A stretch of DNA of 64,000 bases from Rhizophagus irregularis (taxonomy: Eukaryota; Glomeromycota; Glomeromycetes; Glomerales; Glomeraceae). Numbering within the stretch: position 1 is the stretch's first letter; every line of letters starts with the position of its first letter. The position numbers were made by a program, and so were the translations under genes. The notes below the pieces were generated by a model. It saw nothing but the letters and a program-made list of their open reading frames with translations. It did not search any database and was not told the origin of the DNA. The stretch covers positions 1,178,001-1,242,000 of the forward strand of contig NC_089455.1 in the NCBI RefSeq assembly GCF_026210795.1, in the 5' to 3' direction. Shown here piece by piece: positions 23,085 to 34,869 of the stretch.

Positions 23085-23210
23085 TTCGCTACTATTTTAT
23101 AAAATAGTACCCAGGCTGTACGGCGTGGACGTCAGTATCAGTCACAGCCCAAAAAACGTGAGTCTCCAGCCGATATTTGGTACGGACTGGGCCTAGCTAC
23201 TCACTTAATA
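23085..23210 (-). ncRNA. Candidate structured RNA downstream of Myb-like gene, copy 2
   Basis: Same two hairpins and palindrome as 13725-13860. Here both outer stems are intact: GTGAGT/ACTCAC with an inner CCAGTCCG/CGGCTGG, then GGCTGT/ACAGCC. The second stem-loop matches 44655-44695 apart from paired changes in the stem. Confidence 0.4.
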
Positions 23211-23229
23211 AATAAAAAAATAAAAATAA

Positions 23230-23872
23230 TTATCTTCTACGATACGTAGGTAAGTTTCTCCTTCTCCTACGATCGTCACGCGTATCTAAAATTGATCAAA
23301 TTTATCAAATTTAAAATGTGAACGTAAAATAGAATGTAATATTAATTATAAAATTTTATTATAGTATAATTACCCGGCCTCTCCCAAAATCTCGTTCTAA
23401 ATTCGCGATAATATCTTTGGCCGGTACGCGTCCACAGCCGCCGCCCAGGCCGATCAGGGTGTACCATTACGATAAAGGCACATAGTTCTAAATATCAAAA
23501 TCAGTTTGAATATTCGGTAAATACATTTAATTTAAATAAATGTAATTTTATTTATTTACTTACATGGTAATCCCTGACGAGGTTCCTCCACTTTTGGCTG
23601 CACTGTTGCCCGGAAACCCTCGTTCGAAATATTCTATTTATTCTGATTCAATTAAATGGATTGGTTAATTTGAATTTAAATTCTTTCTTAAAGAAAATTA
23701 TAGATATTAGTCATATGAACCTATTGGCAACAGAGTCCCAAAAATCATGGCGGCTTCTACCATTAATATTATGGTAGGCGCGGTTTCTGTCACGGCATAT
23801 GTCGACAAGTTCGTCCATCATAGCCCAGTTCCAATGGACGTTATAGGAACGACGACGTGTTTGGCGAGGCAT
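23230..23872 (-). pseudogene. Myb/SANT-like small DNA-binding gene, copy 2
   Basis: Exon 1 starts at 23872 and encodes a basic N-terminus, WNW at residues 14-16 and HDFWDSVANRF (W45). The next exon, after an AG near 23647, reads SGQQCSQKWRNLVRDYH in one frame, a convincing third Myb-like helix. It ends at a strong GTAAGT donor. The following exon (about 23500-23374) contains RTGQRYYREF and RTRFWERP, but its front part is out of phase with the previous exon. Copy 1 is in better frame there. The last exon encodes the RRRRR tail. Probably one damaged allele of a ~150-aa DNA-binding protein. Confidence 0.65.
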
Positions 23873-24398
23873 TATTAGATTTGATTTTATTTTTATAATT
23901 TGATTTTGGGATGAGTAAAAATTTGAAAGAAAGTCGTAAAATGTCACTTTAAATAAAATTTGAACAATACCTCTTTGGTTTGATTTTATTTCTCGTTTCA
24001 ATTAAAATTTAATTTATTAGACTTTTCATCATTAAACATATTAATTAAATCTCATGCGGATATGGATTATCTAAATATAAATATCATGATTCTAAATATA
24101 AATATAAATCACTTAATTTATTTTAATTTTTTTTTAAAAAAAAATCTTAGTTTGATTTCAATTAAAAATAATTAAAAATCATGTACATGTTTTGGTTATT
24201 TAAATATAAATATCAATATATTATATTTAAAAATAAACCAATTTATTATTAGCACATTCTATTGAATTTTAAAAAAATCAATTTTTTTTTTAAAAAAAAA
24301 TCATCAATATATCATATTTAAAAATAAAACAATTATATTCTGATTAAATATTTTGCGTACATTTCTTAAAAAAATCATAAAAAAAAATCTTGTACGTC

Positions 24399-24603
24399 GT
24401 ACATGCAATTACTAAATATCATCCCCTTGTGATAAATAAAAAATTACGCAACACAAATTCAACACAAACTCAACACAAATTTAACAAATTTAACGAAATT
24501 TGGCCAAAATTAATAATTTTTTACCAGAATTATCAACACAAATTGAACACAAATTGAACACAAATTTCAGTCACGATTTATTTATGTCACACCCGTGTTG
24601 TTA
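24399..24603. repeat. Internal inverted repeat arm (copy 2, transposase side)
   Basis: Counterpart of 12313-12529; pairs with 30361-30556. Confidence 0.8.
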
Positions 24604-24712
24604 ATAATTAAATAAATAAATCTGCATTTTATTTATGATATGGGAAACGTGACCATAAATTCTTTAAGGATATAATTTTATTAAAATAAATCAAAACTCC
24701 TATATCAAGTGA

Positions 24713-27700
24713 CTAAAAAATATATTTATTTACGAAATATTCATTTTGTTTATCAAATCGGGGTACTATGTGAACGACACCATGTATAGACTCTATAGCT
24801 ACAAAGTTATATAATTCTATCAATTTTAAGTGAGGACATCCATATAAATATGGGTTCCTTTTAGATTTAAAATCGTACCATTGAATTAATGCGAGATTTA
24901 GCGGTGGGTCTGTTAATACTTCTGCTAACAATAAGGCCTATAAATAATAAATATTTATTAATACTTTATAATAAATTATTACATAAATTGGAAAAATACC
25001 TGTCCATAACAAAGTCCTTTGTCTGATATATAATCATTTGATTCTTCAGAATCCATTGAAATAGCTATGTCGCTAAACCATACTTTATTATGATACCTGT
25101 TTGTGGCGCGCATTATGGCACCGTTTTCTGTGCCATTACTGATCCGTATATGTTTATTTGGGGTTTTCACCAATAATTGATGAACCCATCGAGTAAATTC
25201 CTAGATATGGAATCCAGACAACTTATAAATCTAGCAAAACTGGTCTGCATTTTATTGTCTACGGAATCTTTTTTTCATTAAAAAATGTATTTGCATCTTG
25301 TAAAGAGAAATCAAAGAGTCTTGCAGAAAATTTACAAGTGCGAGGTGTTTTTGCCGGATTCACTGAATGTTGAGACATTCTAATAGATATTGCTTGACGT
25401 TTTATCTATTAATTTAATTTCCATCTTAAGTTATATAATAAATATATACAATAAATAAATTTCCAAATACTTACAGTTCGTAAAAGCTGAGGTTCGACAT
25501 CTTTTTTATTGCTAATTCGGTAGGGTATTTTAACGAAATATTTGTGGAGACTTTCGTAAGTTTCTGTGGTATAGCCATTTATTGCGCCATAAGATCGTAT
25601 TGAGTCAATAATGTGATAAACCCATGAATGCAATTTAGGCAACTTCAAATTGGAAGGAGAAACAAATTTAAAAGCCTTGACAAACATCCGTGCCCATCTA
25701 TGTATTGCATCCTAAAATTTAAATGTTAATTTAATTTATTTAATTTAAATTTTCGATTTTACTAAAATTTTAATACATACATTAAATTTCTCCAAGTCAC
25801 TTTCACTAAATTCTTCATATCTACTTAAAATATACATTTCATTCCAATATTCGTACAATTTCACAAGATCATCATTATTTACAAAATTATCTACTTCGTT
25901 ATTATTTTCATCATATAAATTATCAATAACAAATATCATGACTTTCATCAAACTTCGATATTCATTAGCAGTTAATCTTGCAATTGACTGCAGTCCATTG
26001 GAAAAAAATTTTAATGGCGGGAAAATGTGGAATTGCTGCTAGACGGCGATCTACTTCTTCAACTAATTTATTACCATTAACATGTTGCAATTTTAAGATA
26101 TCGCACGTGAAGATAATTTGGTAACGAAATAAACCCAAATCTAAATGATGCATTCTGTCAGGAACAGTAGCCAAGTAGATATTTATATTCCTTGATAATA
26201 TAAATATTTATAATTAATATATATATATGTTATTATAATTATTTCTACTTTTGCATACTTACGGCAAATCCCAAAAAAATTAGGTACAGATTCTATGCAA
26301 ACAGATTTTTGTGTATCATTTTCAAAATATTTACGCATTTCATCATGAGTTCTTAGTATTACATCATTAACCGATAAGTTTATATTTGCAAGATTGTCCC
26401 TTTTAATTAAACAGGAGTGACATGGAAGGCTTGAATTGGAGGATTTATAAACTAAACAAAAACTTGCGGCTTCTGGCCAATCTGCAATAATAGTTGAAAC
26501 TCTAGGATAAAACCAGGTATTTTCATTATTTATAAAAAGGTCTATACCATCTTTTAATAAAATAATTAGTTCTAGTAAATGACGTAAAGATTTATGAAAG
26601 GTATCACGAACCAGATCTTTATTTGCAGCTTCTAAAATTGGTAAATATCCCAAAAGTTGCTTTGCATCCTGTTTATTACGACGCCATATTGGGATATTGC
26701 CTAATGAAATATATATTGGATGCAATTGACTTTTTCCTAATGTATCTGTAGTTGTTGCATCAGAATATAAAATAATTGATAATAATTTGGAACCAGTAGG
26801 TAAGGATTCTTGCGTAGTTTTCCACCATTTTTCAGTGTTTTGTTCACTGTAAATACTTTCTCTATTATACTATAAAATAATATAAATAAATTAAAATAAA
26901 TATTATTTAAATTATTGAATTAACTAATATTTACTATTTACCTCATAGTTTTCGTAAGATAGCGCAAAATTTTGTGTTATGTCAGGGAACAGTTAAGATA
27001 TTTTTGATGCACTGTATTAAGTTTTGATAATAAAGAAAATAATCTTTATCCTTATGTTTTGTTATAAGAACTTTACTAAATTCTAAATTAGAAAACTGCA
27101 TATTATTCATAAATGCTCGTCCCTGTTCAATATTTTTTGGTAATGGTGATTCTGTAAGATTTGAATGTTTATTAAAAAAACGTATTATTTCATTACCACC
27201 TTTATTGTTTATTTTATATTTCGTTACTAATAACATTAGATCTTTATAAGCATCATTAGGAAATTCTGTGCAAGTTTTGGTATTGAGATTTTTGGGTTCT
27301 TCAAAAATTTCAGGCTCTTCAGATGAATCTAATATATTTTCAAAGTTACTATTTTCAAGGCTCATCTCTGATATTGCACTTCCAATACTGTCAAATAACA
27401 TATTTTGTACATTATTATCATCATCCACCTAAAATTATAAACCAAAATGAGTTAGTATAATTTGAGCTTTTTCTTTAAAAAGAATAATCTGGAATAACAT
27501 AATTATTGAGCTTTTTCTTTAAAAAGAATAATCTGGAATAACATAATTACCTCAACTTTATCATTTTCATATTCACTACTTAGATTACTTCTTGTATCCA
27601 TTTCACTGCTATATTTTTCACTATCATTATTATCATCATCATCTTCTACTTCTACTTCTACATTTTTTAAGCATTTTTGGGCGTGTTGAGTATATGCAAA

Positions 27701-27745
27701 GCGTTGACTGAATATTCGCATACAAAGGGGGCATTTGAAACTCAT
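24713..27745 (-). pseudogene. Plavaka-type (CMC-like) transposase, copy 2
   Basis: Seven-exon structure as in copy 1, starting at 27745 (MSFKCPLCMRIF) and ending VNKYIF at 24713. Its own frame breaks include an extra C near 26988 (after ILTVP) and an extra base in the HFPAIKIF region near 26005. It shares the seven-base T run (26273-26279 on plus as A) that puts the expected FFWDLP-type motif out of frame. The C-terminal part is better than in copy 1: MRATNRYHNKVWFSDIAIS and YISDKGLCYGQ lead in frame to ALLLAEVLTDPP and QWYDFKSKRNPY. Inactive as written. Confidence 0.85.
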
Positions 27746-28843
27746 GTTACTAAATTAACGCGTCAAATTTGATGAAAAGTATCAATTCACTATTTAATTT
27801 ATATGAGATTATGTGTGCTAATAAAATTATATTGCAAATTCATTGTAAAAATTTAATGAATTAATTGAATGGATTACAATTGATTGAGTTATTTGAATAG
27901 ACACGACTACGCAAATTTACGCATTAATGAATGGAACTGGCTGTAAGAATCTGGTGGCTAATATCGCGGAATCATTCGCAATTTTACGCATTATAGCAAA
28001 ATTTAAAATATGCGAAACACTCAGCAATTTTGCTGTCAGGAACTTGCCGAGTTCGTGGGTTGGCAAATCTAAAAATAAATGTAACAAGTCTATGATGTAC
28101 CATATAAATATTGTTTATTATTTTATTTACTATTTCAATTTGCCGGCAACCTGCCAAGTGAATCTGACAGCAAAAGTGCTGAGTGTTTCGCATATTTTGA
28201 ATTTGCTGTAACGGGCTGTAAGAATTCGGATGGCTTATTCAATCGGCTAATCATCTGATAATCAGCCGCAAATTTATTGGCTTAACACGGCAAATCACTT
28301 TTACAATAATGGACGGATGATCAGCCACAAATTTATGCGATAATCAGGTTATAAGCACTCAAGATCACTATCAATCTGATCAGCCAAATGAGTTCACTGG
28401 CTGCAACCTTTTTTTCCATGCATAAAAGCCCCAACATGTGTAACATGTTATTTTTTTATAAATTGGATTTGATTAATATTTCGATTGTACTATGTGCTTT
28501 TACGAGAGTTTTTTTTTAAAGTTCTCTTATGAAAGTGTTACAATATTTTTTCGTAATATCACGATGCAAAATTTTTGCATTAGTACATTCATTTTTCGTA
28601 ATATTTCGCATTAGTTCATCCATTTTTCACAATATTTCGCAAGTTTTTTTTCTTTTTAGTATAGAATGGCGGAAATTACCTTATGACAGCTTGCCTCCTT
28701 TTTCTGAATTTCTGATTCATGTATTTCCCCTTTTTCCTCATCCTTTTCAAATTTTCTAGTTCACCTTTTTCTCATATATTTCCTCTTTTTTCTCATATAT
28801 TTCCTCCTTTTTCTCATATTTTCGTTTCAAATTTATTATCATA

Positions 28844-30275
28844 ATGGCTACAAAGCGTGGCGAAAAACGAAGAATTGACGATAATGAAAGATTTTCAAAA
28901 CGTAGTACTGAGGGTAGCGAAGCTGAGAAGCGAGTGAGAATATCCGATGATAGCGTTGATGGTATATATGACATGATATGTATCATATTCTTTATAAAAG
29001 AAATTATATAATATATAGTTAAATTATATTTTATTGTTAAAGTTAATAAAAAAACAATAGAAAAACTATTAAGAACCAATTCGCAGATAATTTCTAAGCT
29101 TGAAGTTCTTATCACCGGACAAAAAAATCTCGAAACCCGTCTCTCGAGCATAGAAAAAAAGCTCAACGATAATAACAAAAATAATAATAATACAATAGAT
29201 CCGGAGTATGTAAAGGTAATAAAGATGAATATTATTTAATGTAAACCTGAAATGCTAACCTCGTTTGATTAGGAGCTCGTTAAGAAGGTATCGAAAATTT
29301 TATTTGAAAATTTTGTTTATCCTTCGCAAAACGAGTACAAACTCGCTACCGAAAAATATTTAAAAGACGAAAATCCGGAATTTATGCACCAGTTCAAAAA
29401 AAATCAATGGATTATTTTTTTCGAAAAAAAAATTGCCCCGACTGTAAGTTAAAGCAATTATGAATTTTATTAAATTTCATACTAACATTTTTTTTAATAG
29501 TTAGTACAACAACATAGAAGCATACGAGGGACGTTCACGTCTAGAGTTAAAGACGTTATGTATTCTATTTTCGAAGCGACTGGGCATAAATTACCGTCTA
29601 TTAACACTCAGGCTAGTCCGTCAAAGATTCAGGAATGGAAGAGTAAGGCGGAGGTGAAAAGATGTTACAACAACCTATTTAAAAAGGTTAAAGATGGGCA
29701 ACCTACGACATATATGTCGCCGATAATCGATAAGTTGCGAAAAGAAAATAAAAATCCCTCAAAAACACAAATAGCGTATGCGATTAGCATATGTGAAACG
29801 TACTTAAATCCTAATAATCAAAACATTCAAATGAGCGAAAGTATAATGAAGTCGAAGATAATCAACAACTTAGTAAGTTTTTAATTTACAATTTGCAAAA
29901 TGTGAATTATTTGAATTACAGTTTATTTATTTATTTATTGATTTTTAGCAAAAGTTGGAAAATAGGGATAAATTTACACATTCGGACGATGATTCTCATG
30001 ATGGTAATGATGTAGACGATGGTGGTGATAGAGCAGCTGACGATAGAGTAGGTGCGGCTGATGATGGTGTGACTAACGATGGTAGGCCTAACGATGGTGC
30101 GGCTAACGATGATGCGGCCAACAATGGTGCGGCCAATGATAGTGCGGCCAACGATGGTGCGGCCAATGATGGCATAGCTGACGATGATATACTTTCTATT
30201 GACTCTTATAACACGGAGGAGGAAGGTCGGTATGTAAATAGTTTATTAGAGAATTATGGGTTGCATAGGAAATAA
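28844..30275 (+). CDS. Transposon accessory protein (coiled coil, acidic tail), copy 2
   Basis: Five exons with clean GT-AG junctions and matching phases: 28844-28961, 29043-29215, 29273-29443, 29501-29872, 29949-30275, giving 386 aa with no stop. The basic N-terminus (MATKRGEKRR) looks nuclear. Residues ~45-90 are a likely coiled coil (SKLEVLITGQKNLETRLSS). A lysine-rich middle region follows (WKSKAEVKRCYNNLFKKV, SPIIDKLRKENKNP). The tail (~280-365) is Asp/Asn/Ala-rich with AANDG repeats, then EEEGRYVNSLLENYG. No known family is recognised. By position it is the second gene of the transposon, diverging from the transposase. A role as DNA-binding or regulatory partner is inference. It is the best-preserved gene of either copy. 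Confidence 0.75.
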
Positions 30276-30360
30276 ATATTATTTTTATATATATCACACG
30301 TAATAGCATTTTTTTTACCATAATTAATATAGTTTTAATAAATAAAATGGTTATTAATTC

Positions 30361-30556
30361 TTAACAACACGGGTGTGACATAAATAAATCGTGGCTGAAA
30401 TTTGTGTTCAATTTGTGTTCAATTTGTGTTGATAATTCTGGTAAAAATTTGTTAATTTTGGCCAAATTTCGTTAAATTTGTTAAATTTGTGTTGAATTTG
30501 TGTTGATAATTTTTAATTTATTACGAGGGGATAATATTTAGTAATTGTGCATATAC
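30361..30556. repeat. Internal inverted repeat arm (copy 2, accessory-gene side)
   Basis: Counterpart of 6363-6559, about 85 bp after the accessory-gene stop; pairs with 24399-24603. Confidence 0.8.
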
Positions 30557-30779
30557 AATTTCTGTGATTTTTTAAAATGCGGATTTCCGTAATTTTACGA
30601 TATCGTATTTTCTGGCCAATCAAATTAGGCTGATCCTTGCATGTGATTTAATCATTTAATCATTTAATCATGCACGCGTTTTTGTCTTATTTATTTTTGT
30701 TTCTTATTTCTTTATTCTTTTGTTCAATATTTTTAATTTTTTTGTCTCTTCTTTCTATTATTTCTTTAATTATATACAA

Positions 30780-31440
30780 TATATTTACATATATTTCATA
30801 ATTTATTGCTTTGCAGGTATAAAAATATTTGTTTATTAATACTAATTATTTTCATTTTTTTTTACCTCTTTGTTATTTTGTATCGTAATACTAACAATAA
30901 TATCCATGTTTCCTTTATTCCTTTTTACTTGTACTTTAATACTAACAATACTAACAATACTAACAACATGTTTATTTTTTCCTTTCTCTTTATTTCTTTA
31001 TTCTTTTGTTCAATTACTTTGCAGGTATAGAAATATTTATTTATTAATACTAATTATTTTAATATTAACGTGTTTTTTTTTACCTCTTTGTTACTTTATA
31101 TCGTAATACTAACAATACTATCTACGTTTCCTTTATTTCTTTTTACTTGTACTTTAATACTAACGATAATATCCATGTTTCTTTTACTCATTTTACTGTT
31201 TCTTTAACTCTTTTTACCTTAATACTAACAATAATAACAATATTTCTTTTATCTTTATATCTAATACTAATGTTACTATAGCTGTTTCTCTTCTTTTTAC
31301 GTCTAATAATATTGTTACTCTACTCTTTCTTTTTTTTACTTTTATGTATTCTGTATATATTAATAAATACTTGTAATTTTTTATGGTTTAATAAAATTAT
31401 ATCTAATAAAACATACATTATATAAACTTATAGTACAGAA
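30780..31440 (+). repeat. Intron-like repeat modules with TACTAAC motifs
   Basis: Two modules start directly at TTTGCAG|GTATA (30814 and 31021 regions). They continue with ATATTT, TACTAAT/TACTAAC motifs and a pyrimidine tract, and end at the next TTTGCAG. Further TACTAAC copies follow. 3' and 5' splice-like signals touch with no exon between them. It may be sequence bias in a repeat; no coding is seen. Confidence 0.4.
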
Positions 31441-31927
31441 AATGAAGTATTATTTATCGAAATATTTTGAAATATTACGAAATATTAAGTTGTGTAAAAT
31501 CACAGAATATTACGAATCATCAAATTATGGAACATTACGCATCATAGAATTTCGAAATATTTTAAAAAGTTGCGAAGTATTACGCAGTAAAATTACGGAA
31601 TATTACGAATCGTAAAATTACGAAGCCTTGCATACAGTAATATTTCGAAATATTTTAAAAAGTTACAAAATATTACGCTTACGCAAACTTGCGGCGGGTC
31701 TGAAAACTTACGAAATATTATGTAAAATTACGAAATATTGCGAACCGCAAAATTACGGAATATTACAAATCGTAAAATTACGAAACTTTGCATATCGTAA
31801 TATTTCGAAATATTTTAAAAAGTTACAAAATATTACGCTTACGCAAACTTGCGGTGGGTCTGGAAGCTTACGAAATATTATGATGTGTAAACTTGCGCAA
31901 CTTTTCGCACTATATAATTTCCTGATG
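31440..31927. repeat. Outer subterminal array, copy 2
   Basis: Inverted counterpart of 4991-5480 with TTTCGAAATATT, ATTACGAATCGTAAAATTACG and CTTGCGGCGGGTC blocks, ending CCTGATG at 31927. Confidence 0.75.
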
Positions 31928-32336
31928 ATTCAATGAAATTTTGATTTGTTGAGTTATTAGAATTTGATAACATATGGGCTGATTTGTCTATCTTTGACTT
32001 AAGGTAAAGGTACATTTAAGAACCTATTTATAGCTTGGTAGTCCAATGTTGACCAATGACTACCATCCAACTGGTGTTAGTAGGCCAAACCTTTTTATCA
32101 CTACAACTGCCATTTTAGTTTGACCTTAGGATAGTCCCTATCTATCAACGGAATACTAACTGGCTAGCTATAACCCCCTACTCATCCTATATCCATACTA
32201 GAGGCAAGACAAGCTCGAATTTATATGCCACCCTAGCATGTCTTAGTAATGGAGGACTTTCAGTGCAGGTGTAATGGCAATCATCTAGAAACCCTTCTGT
32301 ACCAACATTCACACGAACTGAACTAAGCTCATTCAA

Positions 32337-33149
32337 GGGTCCAGTATATTACGTCATCCCATATATGGCAAAAAATTGGAGATCATTTTTTTTTTACTTT
32401 CATTCAAGAAAAAATTTTTTAATATTTTTCAAACTCCTGCTTAAAAATATCTGTTAGAGAGCTAAAGTTTCTGGTTTTTCAAATAAACTTTAAAAAAGTA
32501 TAGTATAAATATAGTTTACAACGAAAAACTACCATATGAAGTTAACAGTAGTTGCGAATTCTCTAAGGTAAGTTGCGAATTCTCTAATTAGACTAACTTT
32601 AAATTAACTTAAAACTTGCGAAACTTTGAGACTTAATAATATAGTAATTAGTTAAATAATTTATATCAAAAAATTAGCAAGCATCATATTCAAATAAAAA
32701 TTTTTACTAATACCATTTTATTTTTTTATTATCTTAAGCGTATTTGTTCCTTTAAACTAAATACAAAATATTTCATGTGTTGTGAAGTAAATAATTAGAT
32801 TATTATAATTTTATAATGAAATGGAAAGGCAAATAAATTAATTTAATAACCTTGAATTATATATTTGGCGTTTGTGAAGTTATTATCTTTAATGTATAAT
32901 ATCAATCAAGCAAATGGTATTTTCATTAAGTTTTGTCCATAAAAATATATAGAAATATTAATAAATGGTTAAAATGTAGATAGGATGCATTATATTTATT
33001 ATTTGAACGTATATTTAATAAAATTCATATGGTAGGTTTGGAAATATTTTATTTTTCCAAGAGTTTTCTCGTCAATTTCGTGGTCACGTGATCATATAAA
33101 ATGATCATCATATGGTCACATACAAATGACGACGTAATATACTGGACCC
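32337..33149. mobile_element. ~0.8-kb TIR element inside the SINE-like sequence
   Basis: The ends are GGGTCCAGTATATTACGTC at 32337 and inverted GACGTAATATACTGGACCCC ending near 33149. TTCAAG lies on both sides (32332 and 33151), a possible target duplication. The interior is AT-rich with no coding capacity. Removing it rejoins the GC-richer text on both sides. Confidence 0.7.
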
Positions 33150-33731
33150 CTTCAAGGCCACTACAGCCCCACGATTCCTTAGCCCCAAGGTACAGTTGTG
33201 AATCCCCCAATGGTATAGTAGTGACCACTGAAACAGAGAAAACATGAGATAGTACAGACTCGCTTGTTTAGGATTATTCCCATGTGCGTCCTACCATCCA
33301 AGCTGCCATCCGATACCCGTCTAGTGGGGAGTTGAACTCCATACCTCATCTAGTACACCTGTCTGTTCAGGAATATCCTAGTTGGCCTAAACCTATTAGA
33401 AAGTAAACTATCACAAAGTCTTTGCACCCAGGATTTTACCATCTATAATAACCATCTAGCCACATTGGACCCCAAGCAGTATCATTTTGAGTGACCACCT
33501 GGACAGGAAATTACCCCTAAGGTATGCAAGCAGTGACCTCACGAACAGGACTCTAAACATCTCAATGACCTCATAGAGAACGTTAGAAGGACACTATAAC
33601 CCTTTGTTGAAATGTGCAGCCTAACCGTACACACTAATTCACCATGATGCAGTCCAACTACCTAATCCCTGTATTTTCACGCTATTGGTGGTAGCGTCCG
33701 CAGTAAAATTCTTTTTATTTCTGTGATCATT

Positions 33732-33798
33732 GGAATCGAACCTGCGACCTCACCATACTCAGGTTTAATGAGGGTCTCAGTAACCAACTACTGAGATA
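33732..33798 (-). promoter_or_regulatory. tRNA-like Pol III A and B boxes
   Basis: On the minus strand, TATCTCAGTAGTTGG (33798-33784) matches the A-box pattern and GGTTCGATTCC (33742-33732) is a perfect B-box, with about 41 bp between them. The cloverleaf arms are poorly paired, so this is a tRNA-derived promoter head and not a tRNA gene. Confidence 0.6.
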
Positions 33799-33814
33799 GG
33801 GTGATCAACCCTCT

Positions 33815-34512
33815 CATATGGGCTGATTTATCTACTTTGTATTAAAAAGAGTTATTGATTGATTTTCACAATTTTTGTTACTCAAAATTGTTTTGTAATA
33901 CCAAAAAATCATCTGATTGATAATCACTCGACTAAATAATAAGTTGAACAAAAATTTACATTTGCGAAACTTAAATTATTAAATGTAAAAAAGCTGTGAA
34001 AAAATCCATTTCACTAATAAAAACCCATTTCTCATATATATGGAATTTTTAACATATATTATTAAAAAGTAAGTATATTTTAATAAAATATAAAGTAAAA
34101 TAAAAATTTATATAGCCTTAGTAGCTATAAATGTTTATAAAAGTATAATAAAAATATCATATAAAAGATGGTATCATAATAAATATTTTCAAACAATAAA
34201 AATAATTATTTTATATCAGAGTTTGTATTACCATCTTTAAACGCAAATATATCAAGATTCACTGATCTGTTTTCTATAATTTTAGGCTTAATTTTATAGG
34301 TGAAAAAAGAGCTCACCAATTGAATCATTAGATCTAACGATATTTACGTTTAAAGTTGAGATACGAACTTTTTAACATGCTTAAATGCAAATATCTTGGG
34401 ATCCACTGATCCATTTTTTATAAATTTAGGCTCTTTGGAAAGCCTTTGATCTGGTCTATATGAACGAAAAAAGAGCTTGCCAATTGGATCACTGGATCTG
34501 GGGATATCATAT
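33815..34512 (-). repeat. 698-bp duplicate, right arm
   Basis: Inverted, near-identical copy of 21247-21944. Immediately after it, at 34507, the motif CATATGGGCTGATTTG begins again in direct orientation. Non-coding. Confidence 0.85.
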
Positions 34513-34869
34513 GGGCTGATTTGACTACTCACCCAAAATATTTAAATTTTAATTATTTTTTAATATTTAAAGTATTACCAAAGCATTACATAATATGCAA
34601 AATTTTTATAGTTTTTAACTTGAAATAAAAATTAATATATGTTACTATAAAGTTAAAGTTTGGCTGAAATTATGTTAATGCTGCCCAAAATTTATATTAT
34701 TAGAACATTAGAAAGTGAAATTATTGCATCGGCAATTATATACATTGTACGGAATATTACAGAGTTTATGTTTTATAGCGCACTAAATAATATTTTGTTT
34801 TTTATTTCATTTATTATTTTTTTTATTTAATTTACATTTATTTATATATTGCTATAACTACAAGAAACC
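34513..34869. other. AT-rich non-coding sequence
   Basis: Nothing recognisable beyond the repeated ATATGGGCTGATTT at its start. Confidence 0.4.

Larger units (their letters stand above)
22096..31927 (-). mobile_element. 9.8-kb Plavaka-type DNA transposon, copy 2
   Basis: Inverted relative to copy 1 and nearly identical to it. The ends are CATCAGGAAATTTTATAG at 22096 and inverted CATCAGGAAATTATATAG ending at 31927. A 2-bp AT duplication is possible (22094-22095 and 31928-31929). The genes are the Myb-like gene (23872-23230 minus), the transposase (27745-24713 minus) and the accessory gene (28844-30275 plus). It is slightly longer than copy 1, mainly through more 50-bp subterminal units. Confidence 0.85.
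31973..33814 (-). repeat. GC-richer SINE-like sequence, split by a TIR element
   Basis: Apart from the AT-rich insert at 32337-33149, this region has markedly more G+C than its surroundings, no long open frame and a tRNA-like promoter at its right end (minus strand). It runs from one ATATGGGCTGATTT motif (31972) to the next (33816). A tRNA-headed retroposon is the simplest reading, although about 1 kb is long for a SINE. Confidence 0.45.

Noticed and set aside
27984-28211. Two overlapping 69-94-aa proteins (and 8665-8997)
   Set aside because: They occupy the intergenic region between the divergent transposon genes on both strands, lack recognisable domains and are carried along by copy identity.
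33732-33812. A functional tRNA gene on the minus strand
   Set aside because: A and B boxes are good, but the acceptor and T arms do not pair properly and no clear anticodon loop is seen.
34350-34532. 60-aa protein in the 698-bp duplicate
   Set aside because: Short frame inside a non-coding repeat; the equivalent frame is not supported elsewhere.
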